The notes under the pieces are model-generated. The model was not told the origin of the DNA. It was given only the letters and a program-made list of their open reading frames with translations, and did no database searches. Both the position numbers and the translations under genes were made by a program. A stretch of 64,000 nucleotides of DNA from Pseudomonas sp. URIL14HWK12:I12 (GTDB lineage Bacteria; Pseudomonadota; Gammaproteobacteria; Pseudomonadales; Pseudomonadaceae), in NCBI RefSeq assembly GCF_003097135.1, contig NZ_QEQL01000007.1, positions 62,001 through 126,000 of the forward strand, given 5' to 3'. Below are positions 32,964 through 41,674 of this stretch, piece by piece; position 1 is the first letter of the stretch, and every line of letters starts with the position of its first letter.

Positions 32964-35288
32964 ATGGAAAGCATCAACAGCCGTATCGCCGAAGAACTGG
33001 GCGTGCGCCCGCAACAGGTCGCCGCGGCCGTCGCCCTCCTCGACGAAGGCTCCACCGTGCCGTTCATTGCCCGGTACCGAAAGGAGGTCACCGGCAGCCT
33101 CGACGACACTCAGCTGCGCAACCTCGAAGAGCGCCTGCGATACCTGCGCGAGCTCGACGACCGCCGCGCCAGCATCCTGGCCAACATTGAGGAGCAAGGC
33201 AAGCTGACGCCGGAGCTGGCGCGCGACATCCAATTGGCCGACACCAAGACCCGCCTCGAAGACCTCTACCTGCCCTACAAGCAAAAACGTCGCACCAAGG
33301 GCCAGATCGCCCTTGAAGCCGGGCTGGGCGAGCTGGCCGACGGGCTGTTCGGCAACCCGGAGCTGAACCCCGAAGCCGAGGCAGCGCGCTTCATCGACGC
33401 CGAAAAAGGCTTTGCCGACACCAAGGCGGTGCTAGAGGGCGCCAAGTACATCCTGATGGAGCGTTTCGCCGAAGACGCGGCGCTGCTGGAGAAGCTTCGC
33501 GGGTTCCTCAAACAGGAAGCCACGCTGAGCGCGCGCCTGGTGCCGGGCAAGGAGGTGGAAGGCGCCAAGTTCCGTGACTATTTCGAGCACGACGAGCCGT
33601 TCAGGAGCGCACCGTCTCACCGCGCCCTGGCGATTTTCCGCGGGCGCAACGAAGGCATCCTGAGCGCGGCGCTGAAGGTGGGTGATGAACAACCAGGCAC
33701 CCTGCACCCCTGCGAGCTGATGATCGGCGAGCGCTTCGGCATCGCCAACCGCGGCCGGGCGGCCGACAAATGGCTGGCCGAAGTGGTGCGCTGGACCTGG
33801 AAGGTCAAGCTCTACACCAGCCTCGAGAACGACCTGTTCGGCGAGCTGCGCGAGGGTGCCGAAAGCGAGGCGATCAGCGTGTTCGCCCGTAACCTGCACG
33901 ACCTGCTGCTGGCCGCCCCGGCCGGCCCCCGTGCCACCCTGGGCCTTGACCCGGGCCTGCGCACCGGCTGCAAGGTGGCGGTGGTCGATGCCACCGGCAA
34001 GCTGCTCGACACCGCCACCGTTTACCCGCACGCCCCCAAGAATCAATGGGACCAGACCATCGCTGTGCTCGCAGCGCTGTGTGCCAAGCACGCCGTGGAC
34101 CTGATCGCCATCGGCAATGGCACGGCAAGCCGCGAGACCGATAAGCTCGCCATCGAGCTGATCAAGAAATACCCTGGCCTGAAGATGACCAAAGTGATGG
34201 TCTCCGAAGCCGGTGCCTCGGTGTACTCGGCCTCGGAGCTGGCGGCGCGTGAATTCCCAGACCTCGACGTCTCGCTGCGCGGCGCGGTATCCATCGCCCG
34301 CCGCCTGCAGGACCCACTGGCCGAGTTGGTCAAGATCGACCCCAAATCCATCGGCGTGGGCCAGTATCAGCATGACGTCTCGCAGCTGAAGCTGGCGCGC
34401 AGCCTGGATGCGGTGGTCGAAGACTGCGTGAACGCCGTGGGCGTAGACGTGAACACTGCCTCTGTGGCCCTGCTCTCGCGCATTTCGGGCCTGAACGCCA
34501 CGCTGGCGCAGAACATCGTCGCGCACCGTGACACCCATGGCGCGTTCCGCACCCGTGCCGCGCTCAAGGCGGTCAGCCGCCTGGGCGAAAAAACCTTCGA
34601 GCAAGCCGCAGGCTTCCTGCGGGTGATGAACGGCGACAACCCGCTGGACACCTCGGGGGTGCACCCGGAAGCCTACCCGCTGGTTACCCGCATCGCCCAG
34701 GACACCGGCCGCGACGTGCGGTCGCTGATCGGCGACAGCGCTTACCTGAAGCGCCTGGACCCGAAGAAATTCACCGATGACACCTTCGGCCTGCCGACCG
34801 TGACCGACATTCTCCAGGAGCTCGACAAGCCTGGCCGCGACCCGCGCCCGGAATTCAAGACCGCCGAGTTCCAGGAAGGCGTCGAGGACCTGAAAGACCT
34901 GCAACCCGGCATGGTGCTCGAAGGCGTGGTCACCAACGTCACCAACTTCGGCGCCTTCGTCGACATCGGCGTGCACCAGGACGGGCTCGTTCACATCTCC
35001 GCCTTGAGCGAGAAGTTCATCAAAGACCCGCGCGAGGCAGTGAAGGCCGGTGATGTGGTGAAGGTCAAAGTCATGGAAGTGGACATTCCACGCAAGCGCG
35101 TGGGCCTGTCGATGCGCATGAGCGACACCCCGGGTGAGAAGACCGAGGGCCCACGGGGTGGCGGCCGCCCTCAAGGCGGCGCGCGTTCGGGCCAGGGCAA
35201 TGCCCGCGCTGCCGCGCCGGCCGCCGCACCGGCCAACAATGCGATGGCCGCGCTGTTTGCCAACGCCAAGCAACTGAAGAAACGTTGA
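32964..35288 (+). CDS. tex: Transcription accessory RNA-binding protein Tex
   Basis: The 774-residue protein has the Tex layout: N-terminal helical Tex-N domain (SINSRIAEELGVRPQQV, FIARYRKEVTGSLDD), a YqgF-like fold in the middle (GLDPGLRTGCKVAV), helix-hairpin-helix motifs (LLSRISGLNATLAQNIV) and a C-terminal S1 RNA-binding domain (GMVLEGVVTNVTNFGAFVDIG) before a Gly/Arg/Ala-rich tail. Tex binds RNA and affects toxin gene expression and phage growth in some hosts. Its TGA overlaps the ATG of the next gene. Confidence 0.96.
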   Translation: MESINSRIAEELGVRPQQVAAAVALLDEGSTVPFIARYRKEVTGSLDDTQLRNLEERLRYLRELDDRRASILANIEEQGKLTPELARDIQLADTKTRLEDLYLPYKQKRRTKGQIALEAGLGELADGLFGNPELNPEAEAARFIDAEKGFADTKAVLEGAKYILMERFAEDAALLEKLRGFLKQEATLSARLVPGKEVEGAKFRDYFEHDEPFRSAPSHRALAIFRGRNEGILSAALKVGDEQPGTLHPCELMIGERFGIANRGRAADKWLAEVVRWTWKVKLYTSLENDLFGELREGAESEAISVFARNLHDLLLAAPAGPRATLGLDPGLRTGCKVAVVDATGKLLDTATVYPHAPKNQWDQTIAVLAALCAKHAVDLIAIGNGTASRETDKLAIELIKKYPGLKMTKVMVSEAGASVYSASELAAREFPDLDVSLRGAVSIARRLQDPLAELVKIDPKSIGVGQYQHDVSQLKLARSLDAVVEDCVNAVGVDVNTASVALLSRISGLNATLAQNIVAHRDTHGAFRTRAALKAVSRLGEKTFEQAAGFLRVMNGDNPLDTSGVHPEAYPLVTRIAQDTGRDVRSLIGDSAYLKRLDPKKFTDDTFGLPTVTDILQELDKPGRDPRPEFKTAEFQEGVEDLKDLQPGMVLEGVVTNVTNFGAFVDIGVHQDGLVHISALSEKFIKDPREAVKAGDVVKVKVMEVDIPRKRVGLSMRMSDTPGEKTEGPRGGGRPQGGARSGQGNARAAAPAAAPANNAMAALFANAKQLKKR

Positions 35289-35671
35289 TGGATATCCCCG
35301 AAGGCTTCGTCGCCAGCCCATTCAGCGAGCTGTTGGGCTGCCGCGTCGTGCGCTTGGGCGAAGGCCTGGCAGAGGTCGCCATGGCCTTGGCCGAGCCGCT
35401 GCGCAACCGGCAGGGCAAGCTGCATGGCGGGGCGATGTTCAGCCTGGTAGACGTGGCGATGGGCCTTGCCTGTTCCACGGCTCATGGGTTCGACAAGAGC
35501 AGCGTTACCCTGGAATGCAAGATCAACTACATCCGCGCGGTCAGCGACGGCGAAGTGGCCTGCGTCGCGCGGGTCGTCCACGCCGGGCGGCGGACGTTGG
35601 TAGTCGACGCCGAAGTGTTCCAGAACGACAAACTCATGGCCAAGGCCCAGGCCACATTCGCGGCTTTGTAG
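35288..35671 (+). CDS. PaaI-family hotdog thioesterase
   Basis: The 127-residue protein is a single hotdog domain with NRQGKLHGGAMFSLVDVAMGLA around 38-58, where the HGG and the following Asp are family features. It probably hydrolyses acyl-CoA or aryl-CoA thioesters. The ATG at 35288 overlaps the tex stop by one base; a TTG one codon upstream is unlikely. It is the Pseudomonas tex-gshA intergenic thioesterase. Confidence 0.85.
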   Translation: MDIPEGFVASPFSELLGCRVVRLGEGLAEVAMALAEPLRNRQGKLHGGAMFSLVDVAMGLACSTAHGFDKSSVTLECKINYIRAVSDGEVACVARVVHAGRRTLVVDAEVFQNDKLMAKAQATFAAL

Positions 35672-35829
35672 CCGAAGCGGCCCCGGTTGGAGTAGTGTCA
35701 GCGCAAATGGATGCTGGCACCTTTAACCAGGGCTGCTTTGGCCAGGCGATCACGCCGGTGCGCACCTACCCCTTGTAACCGATCGATCCACCCCCATATC
35801 GGGGCGACCGATGCGTGAAGGAACCGAAC

Positions 35830-37413
35830 TTGAGCGATCTTCTCAACCGCCGCCTGCAACTGCTGGGCGAGCCTGCCAACCTGAGCCTGCTCACCCAGTG
35901 CCTGCACGGTATCGAACGTGAATGCCTGCGCGTGACGCCTGAAGGCCGGCTGGCACAAACGCCGCATCCGGAAGCGCTTGGCTCGGCCCTGACGCACGAA
36001 CAGATCACCACCGACTATTCCGAGTCGCTGCTGGAATTCATCACGCCTGCGCTGGCCGACCCGGCCGATACGCTGGCAAGCCTGGAAAGCATTCACCGCT
36101 ACGCCTACACAGGGCTCGGCGACGAGCTGCTGTGGAGCCCGTCGATGCCCTGTGCGTTGCCGGCCGAGGCCGACATTCCGATCGCCTGGTACGGCACCTC
36201 CAACATCGGCCAGCTCAAGCATGTGTATCGCAAAGGCCTGGCCGTGCGCTATGGCAAGACCATGCAGTGCATCGCCGGCATCCACTATAACTTCTCGATT
36301 CCCGACGCGCTGTGGCCGCTGCTGGGCGCGAATGAGGGCAAGGCCGCCAGCGAGCGCGACTTGCAGTCCGATGCCTACATCGGGCTGATCCGCAATTTCC
36401 GCCGCTATAGCTGGTTGCTTATGTACCTGTTCGGTGCCTCGCCTGCCCTGGACGCCGGCTTTTTGCGGGGCCGTGCGCACCAGCTGGAGCAACTGGACGC
36501 CAGCACCCTCTACCTGCCATGGGCCACCAGCCTGCGCATGAGTGACCTGGGCTACCAGAACAACGCCCAGGCCGGGCTCACGCCGTGCTACAACGACCTT
36601 GCCAGCTACACCGACAGCCTGCGCCAGGCGGTCGCAACGCCCTACGCGCCCTACCAGGAAATCGGCACGCACAAGGACGGCGAATGGGTGCAGCTCAACA
36701 CTAACGTGCTGCAAATCGAAAACGAGTACTACTCCAACATCCGCCCCAAGCGCGTCACTTACCCCGGCGAGCGGCCGATCCAGGCGCTGGCGGCGCGCGG
36801 CGTGCAGTACGTCGAGGTGCGCTGCCTGGACATCAACCCCTTCCTGCCGGTAGGTATCGACCTGCCCGAGGCCCGTTTCCTCGACGCCTTCCTGCTCTAC
36901 TGCGCGCTTGAACAAAGCCCACTGCTGGACGGCGCGACCTGCGGCCACTGCACCGACAACTTCCTCAGCGTGGTCAAGGAAGGTCGCAAGCCTGGCCTGA
37001 TGCTGGCCCGCGCGGATGGCCCGGTGGGCCTGCAAGCCTGGGCCAGCGAAGTGCTGGAGAAGATCGCCCCGATCGCCGCATTGCTCGACCGCGCCCACGG
37101 CGGCGAGGCGCATGCCCAGGCGCTGGCTGCGCAGCAAGCCAAGGTCGACGACCCTGCACTCACGCCCTCGGCGCAGGTGCTGGCCAGCCTTCAGGAAAAT
37201 AAGGAAAGCTTCATCGAGTTTTCCGTGCGCCAAAGCCAGGCCCACGCCGAATACCTGCGCAGCCAGCCGCTAAGCGCAGTAGAGCAGCAGGCCTTCGACC
37301 TCCAGGCACGCGAGTCACTGCTGCGCCAGGCGCAGATGGAGCAGGAAGAAGTCGGGGATTTCGACCTGTTCGTGGCTTCCTACCAGGCAAGCATCCTGGC
37401 AATCAGCCACTGA
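35830..37413 (+). CDS. gshA: Glutamate-cysteine ligase
   Basis: The 527-residue ligase makes gamma-glutamylcysteine, the first step of glutathione synthesis. It has the proteobacterial GshA layout with GIERECLRV, TDYSESLLEFITP, QCIAGIHYNFS and RPKRVTYPGERPIQALAARGVQYVEVRCLDINPF. The start is taken as the TTG at 35830, because AAGGA lies 7 nt upstream and the product then begins SDLLNRRLQLLG as in homologues; a GTG five codons earlier is possible. The convergent argA lies 54 nt downstream across a terminator-like stem. Confidence 0.95.
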   Translation: MSDLLNRRLQLLGEPANLSLLTQCLHGIERECLRVTPEGRLAQTPHPEALGSALTHEQITTDYSESLLEFITPALADPADTLASLESIHRYAYTGLGDELLWSPSMPCALPAEADIPIAWYGTSNIGQLKHVYRKGLAVRYGKTMQCIAGIHYNFSIPDALWPLLGANEGKAASERDLQSDAYIGLIRNFRRYSWLLMYLFGASPALDAGFLRGRAHQLEQLDASTLYLPWATSLRMSDLGYQNNAQAGLTPCYNDLASYTDSLRQAVATPYAPYQEIGTHKDGEWVQLNTNVLQIENEYYSNIRPKRVTYPGERPIQALAARGVQYVEVRCLDINPFLPVGIDLPEARFLDAFLLYCALEQSPLLDGATCGHCTDNFLSVVKEGRKPGLMLARADGPVGLQAWASEVLEKIAPIAALLDRAHGGEAHAQALAAQQAKVDDPALTPSAQVLASLQENKESFIEFSVRQSQAHAEYLRSQPLSAVEQQAFDLQARESLLRQAQMEQEEVGDFDLFVASYQASILAISH

Positions 37414-37434
37414 CCGCAACGAGGCCAGGCAGCT

Positions 37435-37457
37435 AGGGGCGTGCCACTCACGCCCCT
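37435..37457. terminator. Shared stem between gshA and argA
   Basis: AGGGGCGTG-N5-CACGCCCCT forms a perfect 9-bp stem in the 54-nt gap between two convergent genes. It lacks a T-run on either side, so it may be a weak or Rho-linked terminator for both. Confidence 0.55.
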
Positions 37458-37467
37458 GGCCCGGGTT

Positions 37468-38772
37468 TCAAGCCAGGCTCTTCTCGAAGATTTTCGAATT
37501 ACGCTGGAAGTTGTACAGCGAAGCCCGCGCCGCCGGCAGGCGCTCGACCCCGCTCGGGGCGAACCCACGCTCGCGAAACCAGTGGGCGGTCCGGGTCGTC
37601 AGCACGAACAGGGTATTGAGCCCCCCTGCACGGGCGCGCTCCTCGATGCGCTCGAGCAGCTCATCGCCGCGCCCGCCGTGGCGGTACTCGGGGTTTACCG
37701 CAAGGCACGCCAGCTCGCCGGCATCCGAGTCGGCGATTGGGTACAGCGCGGCACAGGCGATGATCATCCCTTCGCGTTCGACCACGCTGAAATGCTCGAT
37801 CTCCCGCTCCAGCACCTCCCGTGAACGGCGTACCAGGATCCCTTGCTCCTCCAGCGGGCTGATCAGGTCGATCAACCCGCCAACATCCTCGATGTTCGCC
37901 TCGCGCACTCGCTCGAATTGCTCCTGGGCGACCAGCGTACCGCTACCGGCCCGGGTGAACAGCTCGCTGAGCAGTGCGCCGTTCTCGGCATAGCTGACGA
38001 TATGGCTGCGCGCAACGCCCCCCTTGCAGGCCTGGGCGGCGGCATCGAGCAACTCACCCTGGTAGTTGGCAGGGCCCAGCCGCTCTAGGTGCGCAGGCAC
38101 CTGCTGCGGGCTGATTTCCCGGACCAGCTTGCCTTGGGCATCCAGCAGCCCAGGTTCGGCGCCGAACAGCAGCAGCTTGTCGGCAGCCAGGTCGATCGCG
38201 GCGCGGGTGGCGACGTCTTCGCAGGCCAGGTTGAAGATTTCACCGGTGGGCGAATAGCCGATGGGCGACAAGAGCACGATGGCGCGCTCGTCGAGCAGGC
38301 GGTTGATGCCCTTGCGGTCGATACGCCGCACTTCACCGGTGTGTTGGTAGTCCACCCCGTCAAGTACACCGATGGGTTTGGCGGTCACCAGGTTGCCGCT
38401 GACGATGCGCAGGCGTGAGCCCTGCATCGGCGAGGAGGCCATGTCCATCGACAGCCGCGCCTCGATAGCCAGGCGCAGGCTGCCAACTGCGTCGATCACG
38501 CATTCCAGGGTAGCCGCGTCGCTGATGCGCAGCCCTTCGTGATAACGCGGTTCCAGGCCGCGGGCGTGCAGCCGTGCTTCGATCTGCGGGCGGGAGCCGT
38601 GAACCAGGATCAAGCGCACCCCGAGGCTGTGCAGCAGCACCAGGTCGTGAACGATATTACCGAAGTTGGGGTGCTCGACCCCGTCCCCCGGGAGCATCAC
38701 CACGAAGGTGCAGTCCCGGTGGGCATTGATGTAAGGAGAAGCGTGGCGTAGCCAGTTGACGTATTCGGGCAT
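37468..38772 (-). CDS. argA: N-acetylglutamate synthase
   Basis: The 434-residue enzyme transfers an acetyl group from acetyl-CoA to glutamate, starting arginine synthesis. It has an N-terminal amino-acid-kinase-like domain (LILVHGSRPQI, GINRLLDERAIVLLSPIGYS) and a C-terminal GNAT domain from ~290 with ACAALYPI and NPEYRHGGRGDELLERIE. Length and fusion are typical of the Pseudomonas type. ArgA is inhibited by arginine. argE follows on the same strand 132 nt upstream of it. Confidence 0.96.
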   Translation of the reverse strand: MPEYVNWLRHASPYINAHRDCTFVVMLPGDGVEHPNFGNIVHDLVLLHSLGVRLILVHGSRPQIEARLHARGLEPRYHEGLRISDAATLECVIDAVGSLRLAIEARLSMDMASSPMQGSRLRIVSGNLVTAKPIGVLDGVDYQHTGEVRRIDRKGINRLLDERAIVLLSPIGYSPTGEIFNLACEDVATRAAIDLAADKLLLFGAEPGLLDAQGKLVREISPQQVPAHLERLGPANYQGELLDAAAQACKGGVARSHIVSYAENGALLSELFTRAGSGTLVAQEQFERVREANIEDVGGLIDLISPLEEQGILVRRSREVLEREIEHFSVVEREGMIIACAALYPIADSDAGELACLAVNPEYRHGGRGDELLERIEERARAGGLNTLFVLTTRTAHWFRERGFAPSGVERLPAARASLYNFQRNSKIFEKSLA

Positions 38773-38904
38773 TAGACAAGGCCTGTAAGCAGTTCGGGAC
38801 GAAAGCGCGGGGCAACGAGGGCGGGGATCATCGTCGTAACAGGCTTGGCAACACGCGCGTGCTCCTTGGTCGGCAAATTGAATACGGGTGGCTTGTGCCA
38901 GCGG

Positions 38905-40053
38905 TCAGCCTTGTTCGAGGCAGTAGTGCTGGATCAGTTCACGCAATAGACGCACGGTAGGCTGCAAACGTGACATTTCAAGGTATTCGCCGGGCTGGTG
39001 AGCGCAGCGGATGTCGCCCGGCCCCAGCACCAGGGTTTCGCAACCCAGGGCCTGGAAGTACGGCGCCTCGGTGCCGAAGGCCACCGCCTCGGCGGTGTGG
39101 CCGGTGAGCCGTTCGGCCACTTTCACCAGCTCGGCATCGGCACGCTGCTCGAACGGGGGCACCTCACCGAACAGCGGCTTGTAGTCGATCTTGACCTGGT
39201 GGCGCTGGGCAAGCGGCTGCAATTTTTGCTGGATCGCCTGGCGCAAGGCGGCAGGGTCCATGCCGGGCAACGGGCGCAGGTCGAACTCAAGGGCACACTG
39301 GCCGCAGATACGGTTGGGGTTGTCACCGCCATGGATGCAGCCCAGGTTCAGGGTGGGTGACGGCACGCCGAACTGCGGGTTGTTGAATTCACGTTGCCAT
39401 TGCTGGCGCAGGCCCATCAGCTCGCCCATCACCGCGTGCATCGCTTCCAGGGCGCTGTGGCCCAGGCTCGGGTCGGAGGAATGGCCGCTCTGCCCAAGGA
39501 TGTCGATACGCTCCATCATCACGCCTTTGTGCAGGCGGATCGGCTTGAGCCCGGTCGGCTCGCCGATCACCGCCGCGCGCCCCAAGGGGCGGCCTGCATC
39601 GGCCAGTGCCTTGGCGCCGGACATCGAGCTTTCCTCGTCGCAGGTCGCCAACACGATCAGCGGTTGGCGAAACGGCTGGCTCAGAAGCGGCTGCACGGCC
39701 TCGATGATCAACGGGAAGAAGCCTTTCATGTCGCACACGCCCAGGCCCAACCAGCGGTCACCCGCCTCGGTGAGCTTGAGCGGGTCGGTTTGCCAAAGGC
39801 TTTCGTCGAACGGCACGGTGTCGCTGTGGCCGGCCAATACCAAGCCGCCTGGGCCGGTGCCGAAGGTGGCCAGAAGATTGGCCTTGCCCGGCGCCACTGG
39901 CTGGACTTCGCAGCGAAACCCAAGGTCGTGCAACCAACCGGCCAGCAGATCGATCACGGGCTGGTTGGGCATGTCGAGCGAGGCCTGGGTACAACTGACC
40001 GAAGGCGTCGCGATCAGTGCGGCAAATTGCTCTTTGAGGGACGGCAATGGCAT
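38905..40053 (-). CDS. argE: Acetylornithine deacetylase
   Basis: The 382-residue M20-family metallopeptidase removes acetyl from N2-acetylornithine. The zinc-site motifs are VLAGHSDTVP, the GLGVCDMKG segment and ATCDEESSM (catalytic Glu-Glu). A Pseudomonas makes ornithine mainly through ArgJ, so this is the linear route or a deacetylase salvage. The ATG at 40053 opens MPLPSLKEQF. It diverges from the CYTH gene. Confidence 0.92.
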   Translation of the reverse strand: MPLPSLKEQFAALIATPSVSCTQASLDMPNQPVIDLLAGWLHDLGFRCEVQPVAPGKANLLATFGTGPGGLVLAGHSDTVPFDESLWQTDPLKLTEAGDRWLGLGVCDMKGFFPLIIEAVQPLLSQPFRQPLIVLATCDEESSMSGAKALADAGRPLGRAAVIGEPTGLKPIRLHKGVMMERIDILGQSGHSSDPSLGHSALEAMHAVMGELMGLRQQWQREFNNPQFGVPSPTLNLGCIHGGDNPNRICGQCALEFDLRPLPGMDPAALRQAIQQKLQPLAQRHQVKIDYKPLFGEVPPFEQRADAELVKVAERLTGHTAEAVAFGTEAPYFQALGCETLVLGPGDIRCAHQPGEYLEMSRLQPTVRLLRELIQHYCLEQG

Positions 40054-40191
40054 GAGGCTTCTCCCGGTGTGGCGTTCACTATAGAACCATTGAGCCACTG
40101 GAATAAACCGCGTACTGCCTGGGTGGGTTACACTTGCGCATTCCTTCCGCTTCGACGCAACGCCTTTCACGGCGCCTGGATTCATCCTGCC

Positions 40192-41559
40192 ATGCATAAA
40201 GAAACCGAAATCAAACTGCGGGTCAGCCCCGAAACTCTGGCCGCGCTGCGCGAGCACCCGTTGCTGAAAAAGCGCAACAAGAGCGGCTGGTCGACCCACG
40301 AGCTGGCCAACCAGTACTTCGACACCGCTGAGCGTGACCTGGCCGGCGCCAAGGTCGCCCTGCGCATTCGCCGCGACGGCGAGCAGATCATCCAGACGCT
40401 CAAGACCCGCGGCCAGAGCGTCGCTGGGCTCTCCGAGCGCAACGAATTCAACTGGGACCTGAGCAAACCCAAGCTTGACCTGAAAAAGCTGGACGACCAG
40501 TGCTGGCCTGCCGCCTTGGCCGAGCTCGACAAGAAGACCATCAAGCCGGCTTTCAGCACCGACTTCACCCGTGAAAAGGCCGAGATCGCCTGGGGCCGCG
40601 GCAAGGCCAAGGTCGTGATCGAAGCCGCACTGGACCAAGGCCAGGTCACGGCTGGCAAGCTCAAGGAGCCGATCTGCGAGCTGGAGCTCGAACTGCGCGA
40701 AGGCGAGCCGGCAGCGCTGCTGGAGCTGGCTGAAGAGCTGGCGCAAACCCTGGCGCTGATGCCGTGCGACATCAGCAAGGCCGAGCGTGGCTACCGCCTG
40801 TTCGACGCGGGCAGCTACAGCGTGGCCCTGCCCCAACCGGCGCTGGCCGCCGAGCAATCGCTCGATGATGCCTTCGCGGCCATCGCCTGGCACTTGCTGG
40901 GCAGCAGCCAGCGCCTGGCCGAGCAGTACCGCTTCAATGGCCATTGGCGGCTGCTGCAGGACTGGGTGCAGTGCCTGGGCGAGCTGCGCGCCCTACTTGG
41001 CAGCCTGGGCCAGGCCGCCCCGCGGGCGACCACCCGTGAACTGCGCGGCGCGCTGGACGCGCTGCTGGAAGACTGGCGCCCGCTGGTGGAGGCCGGTATC
41101 GAAGACGAAGACGTTCGCCAGGCCGCCCCTGAGCAGTTTGCCGAGGAGCTGCAAGACCCGCGCTGGGGGCACTTTTCCTTGAGCCTGTCGCGTTGGCTGC
41201 TTGCCACCGGCTGGAAGGCCGAACGCAATAACCGAGGCGAAAAACTCGGCGCGGTGCCATTGGCCAATTGGCTGGCAACCTTCCTGGCCGACGAAGGCAA
41301 TGCAGTGCAACTGGACCGCTACCGCCAGCAGCCCGAAGACCTGGCCGAGCAGCTGCCACGTTTGGAGCGCCTGCTGGTGTGGCTGCATTACGCCCGCAAT
41401 GTGCTGGAGCTTCCTGAACTCGACCGCGTTTATGGCGAGCTGAGCAAGTTGCACCAATTAGCCACCCAGCCGCTGACCGACGAAAGCCGACCGCAGCGCA
41501 GCGAGCACGCCCTGGCGGTGTCGCGCCTAGTTGGTTGGAAAGCCTTGGTCAAGGCCTGA
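40192..41559 (+). CDS. CYTH-CHAD domain inorganic triphosphatase
   Basis: The 455-residue protein starts MHKETEIKLRV, giving the CYTH ExExK signature (E4, E6, K8). The triphosphate tunnel continues with LRIRRDGEQIIQTLKTRG and the ELELELREGE strands to about 200. The C-terminal part is a helical CHAD region, which binds polyphosphate. This is the YgiF type, a tripolyphosphatase. The divergent neighbour is argE. I see no truncation. Confidence 0.87.
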   Translation: MHKETEIKLRVSPETLAALREHPLLKKRNKSGWSTHELANQYFDTAERDLAGAKVALRIRRDGEQIIQTLKTRGQSVAGLSERNEFNWDLSKPKLDLKKLDDQCWPAALAELDKKTIKPAFSTDFTREKAEIAWGRGKAKVVIEAALDQGQVTAGKLKEPICELELELREGEPAALLELAEELAQTLALMPCDISKAERGYRLFDAGSYSVALPQPALAAEQSLDDAFAAIAWHLLGSSQRLAEQYRFNGHWRLLQDWVQCLGELRALLGSLGQAAPRATTRELRGALDALLEDWRPLVEAGIEDEDVRQAAPEQFAEELQDPRWGHFSLSLSRWLLATGWKAERNNRGEKLGAVPLANWLATFLADEGNAVQLDRYRQQPEDLAEQLPRLERLLVWLHYARNVLELPELDRVYGELSKLHQLATQPLTDESRPQRSEHALAVSRLVGWKALVKA

Positions 41560-41674
41560 GCGCCAGAGGCTTTGCCGTAATGCATAGTCACACAGCTGCA
41601 GTGGCTTAGCCTCACGACCCCGCTATGCTTGCCAGTCCCCGGCCATGGATGGCCCCGTGACAAGGCAACACGCC

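Noticed and set aside
33432..35321. A 629-codon minus-strand frame opposite tex
   Set aside because: Shadow of tex, whose domains are complete on the plus strand.
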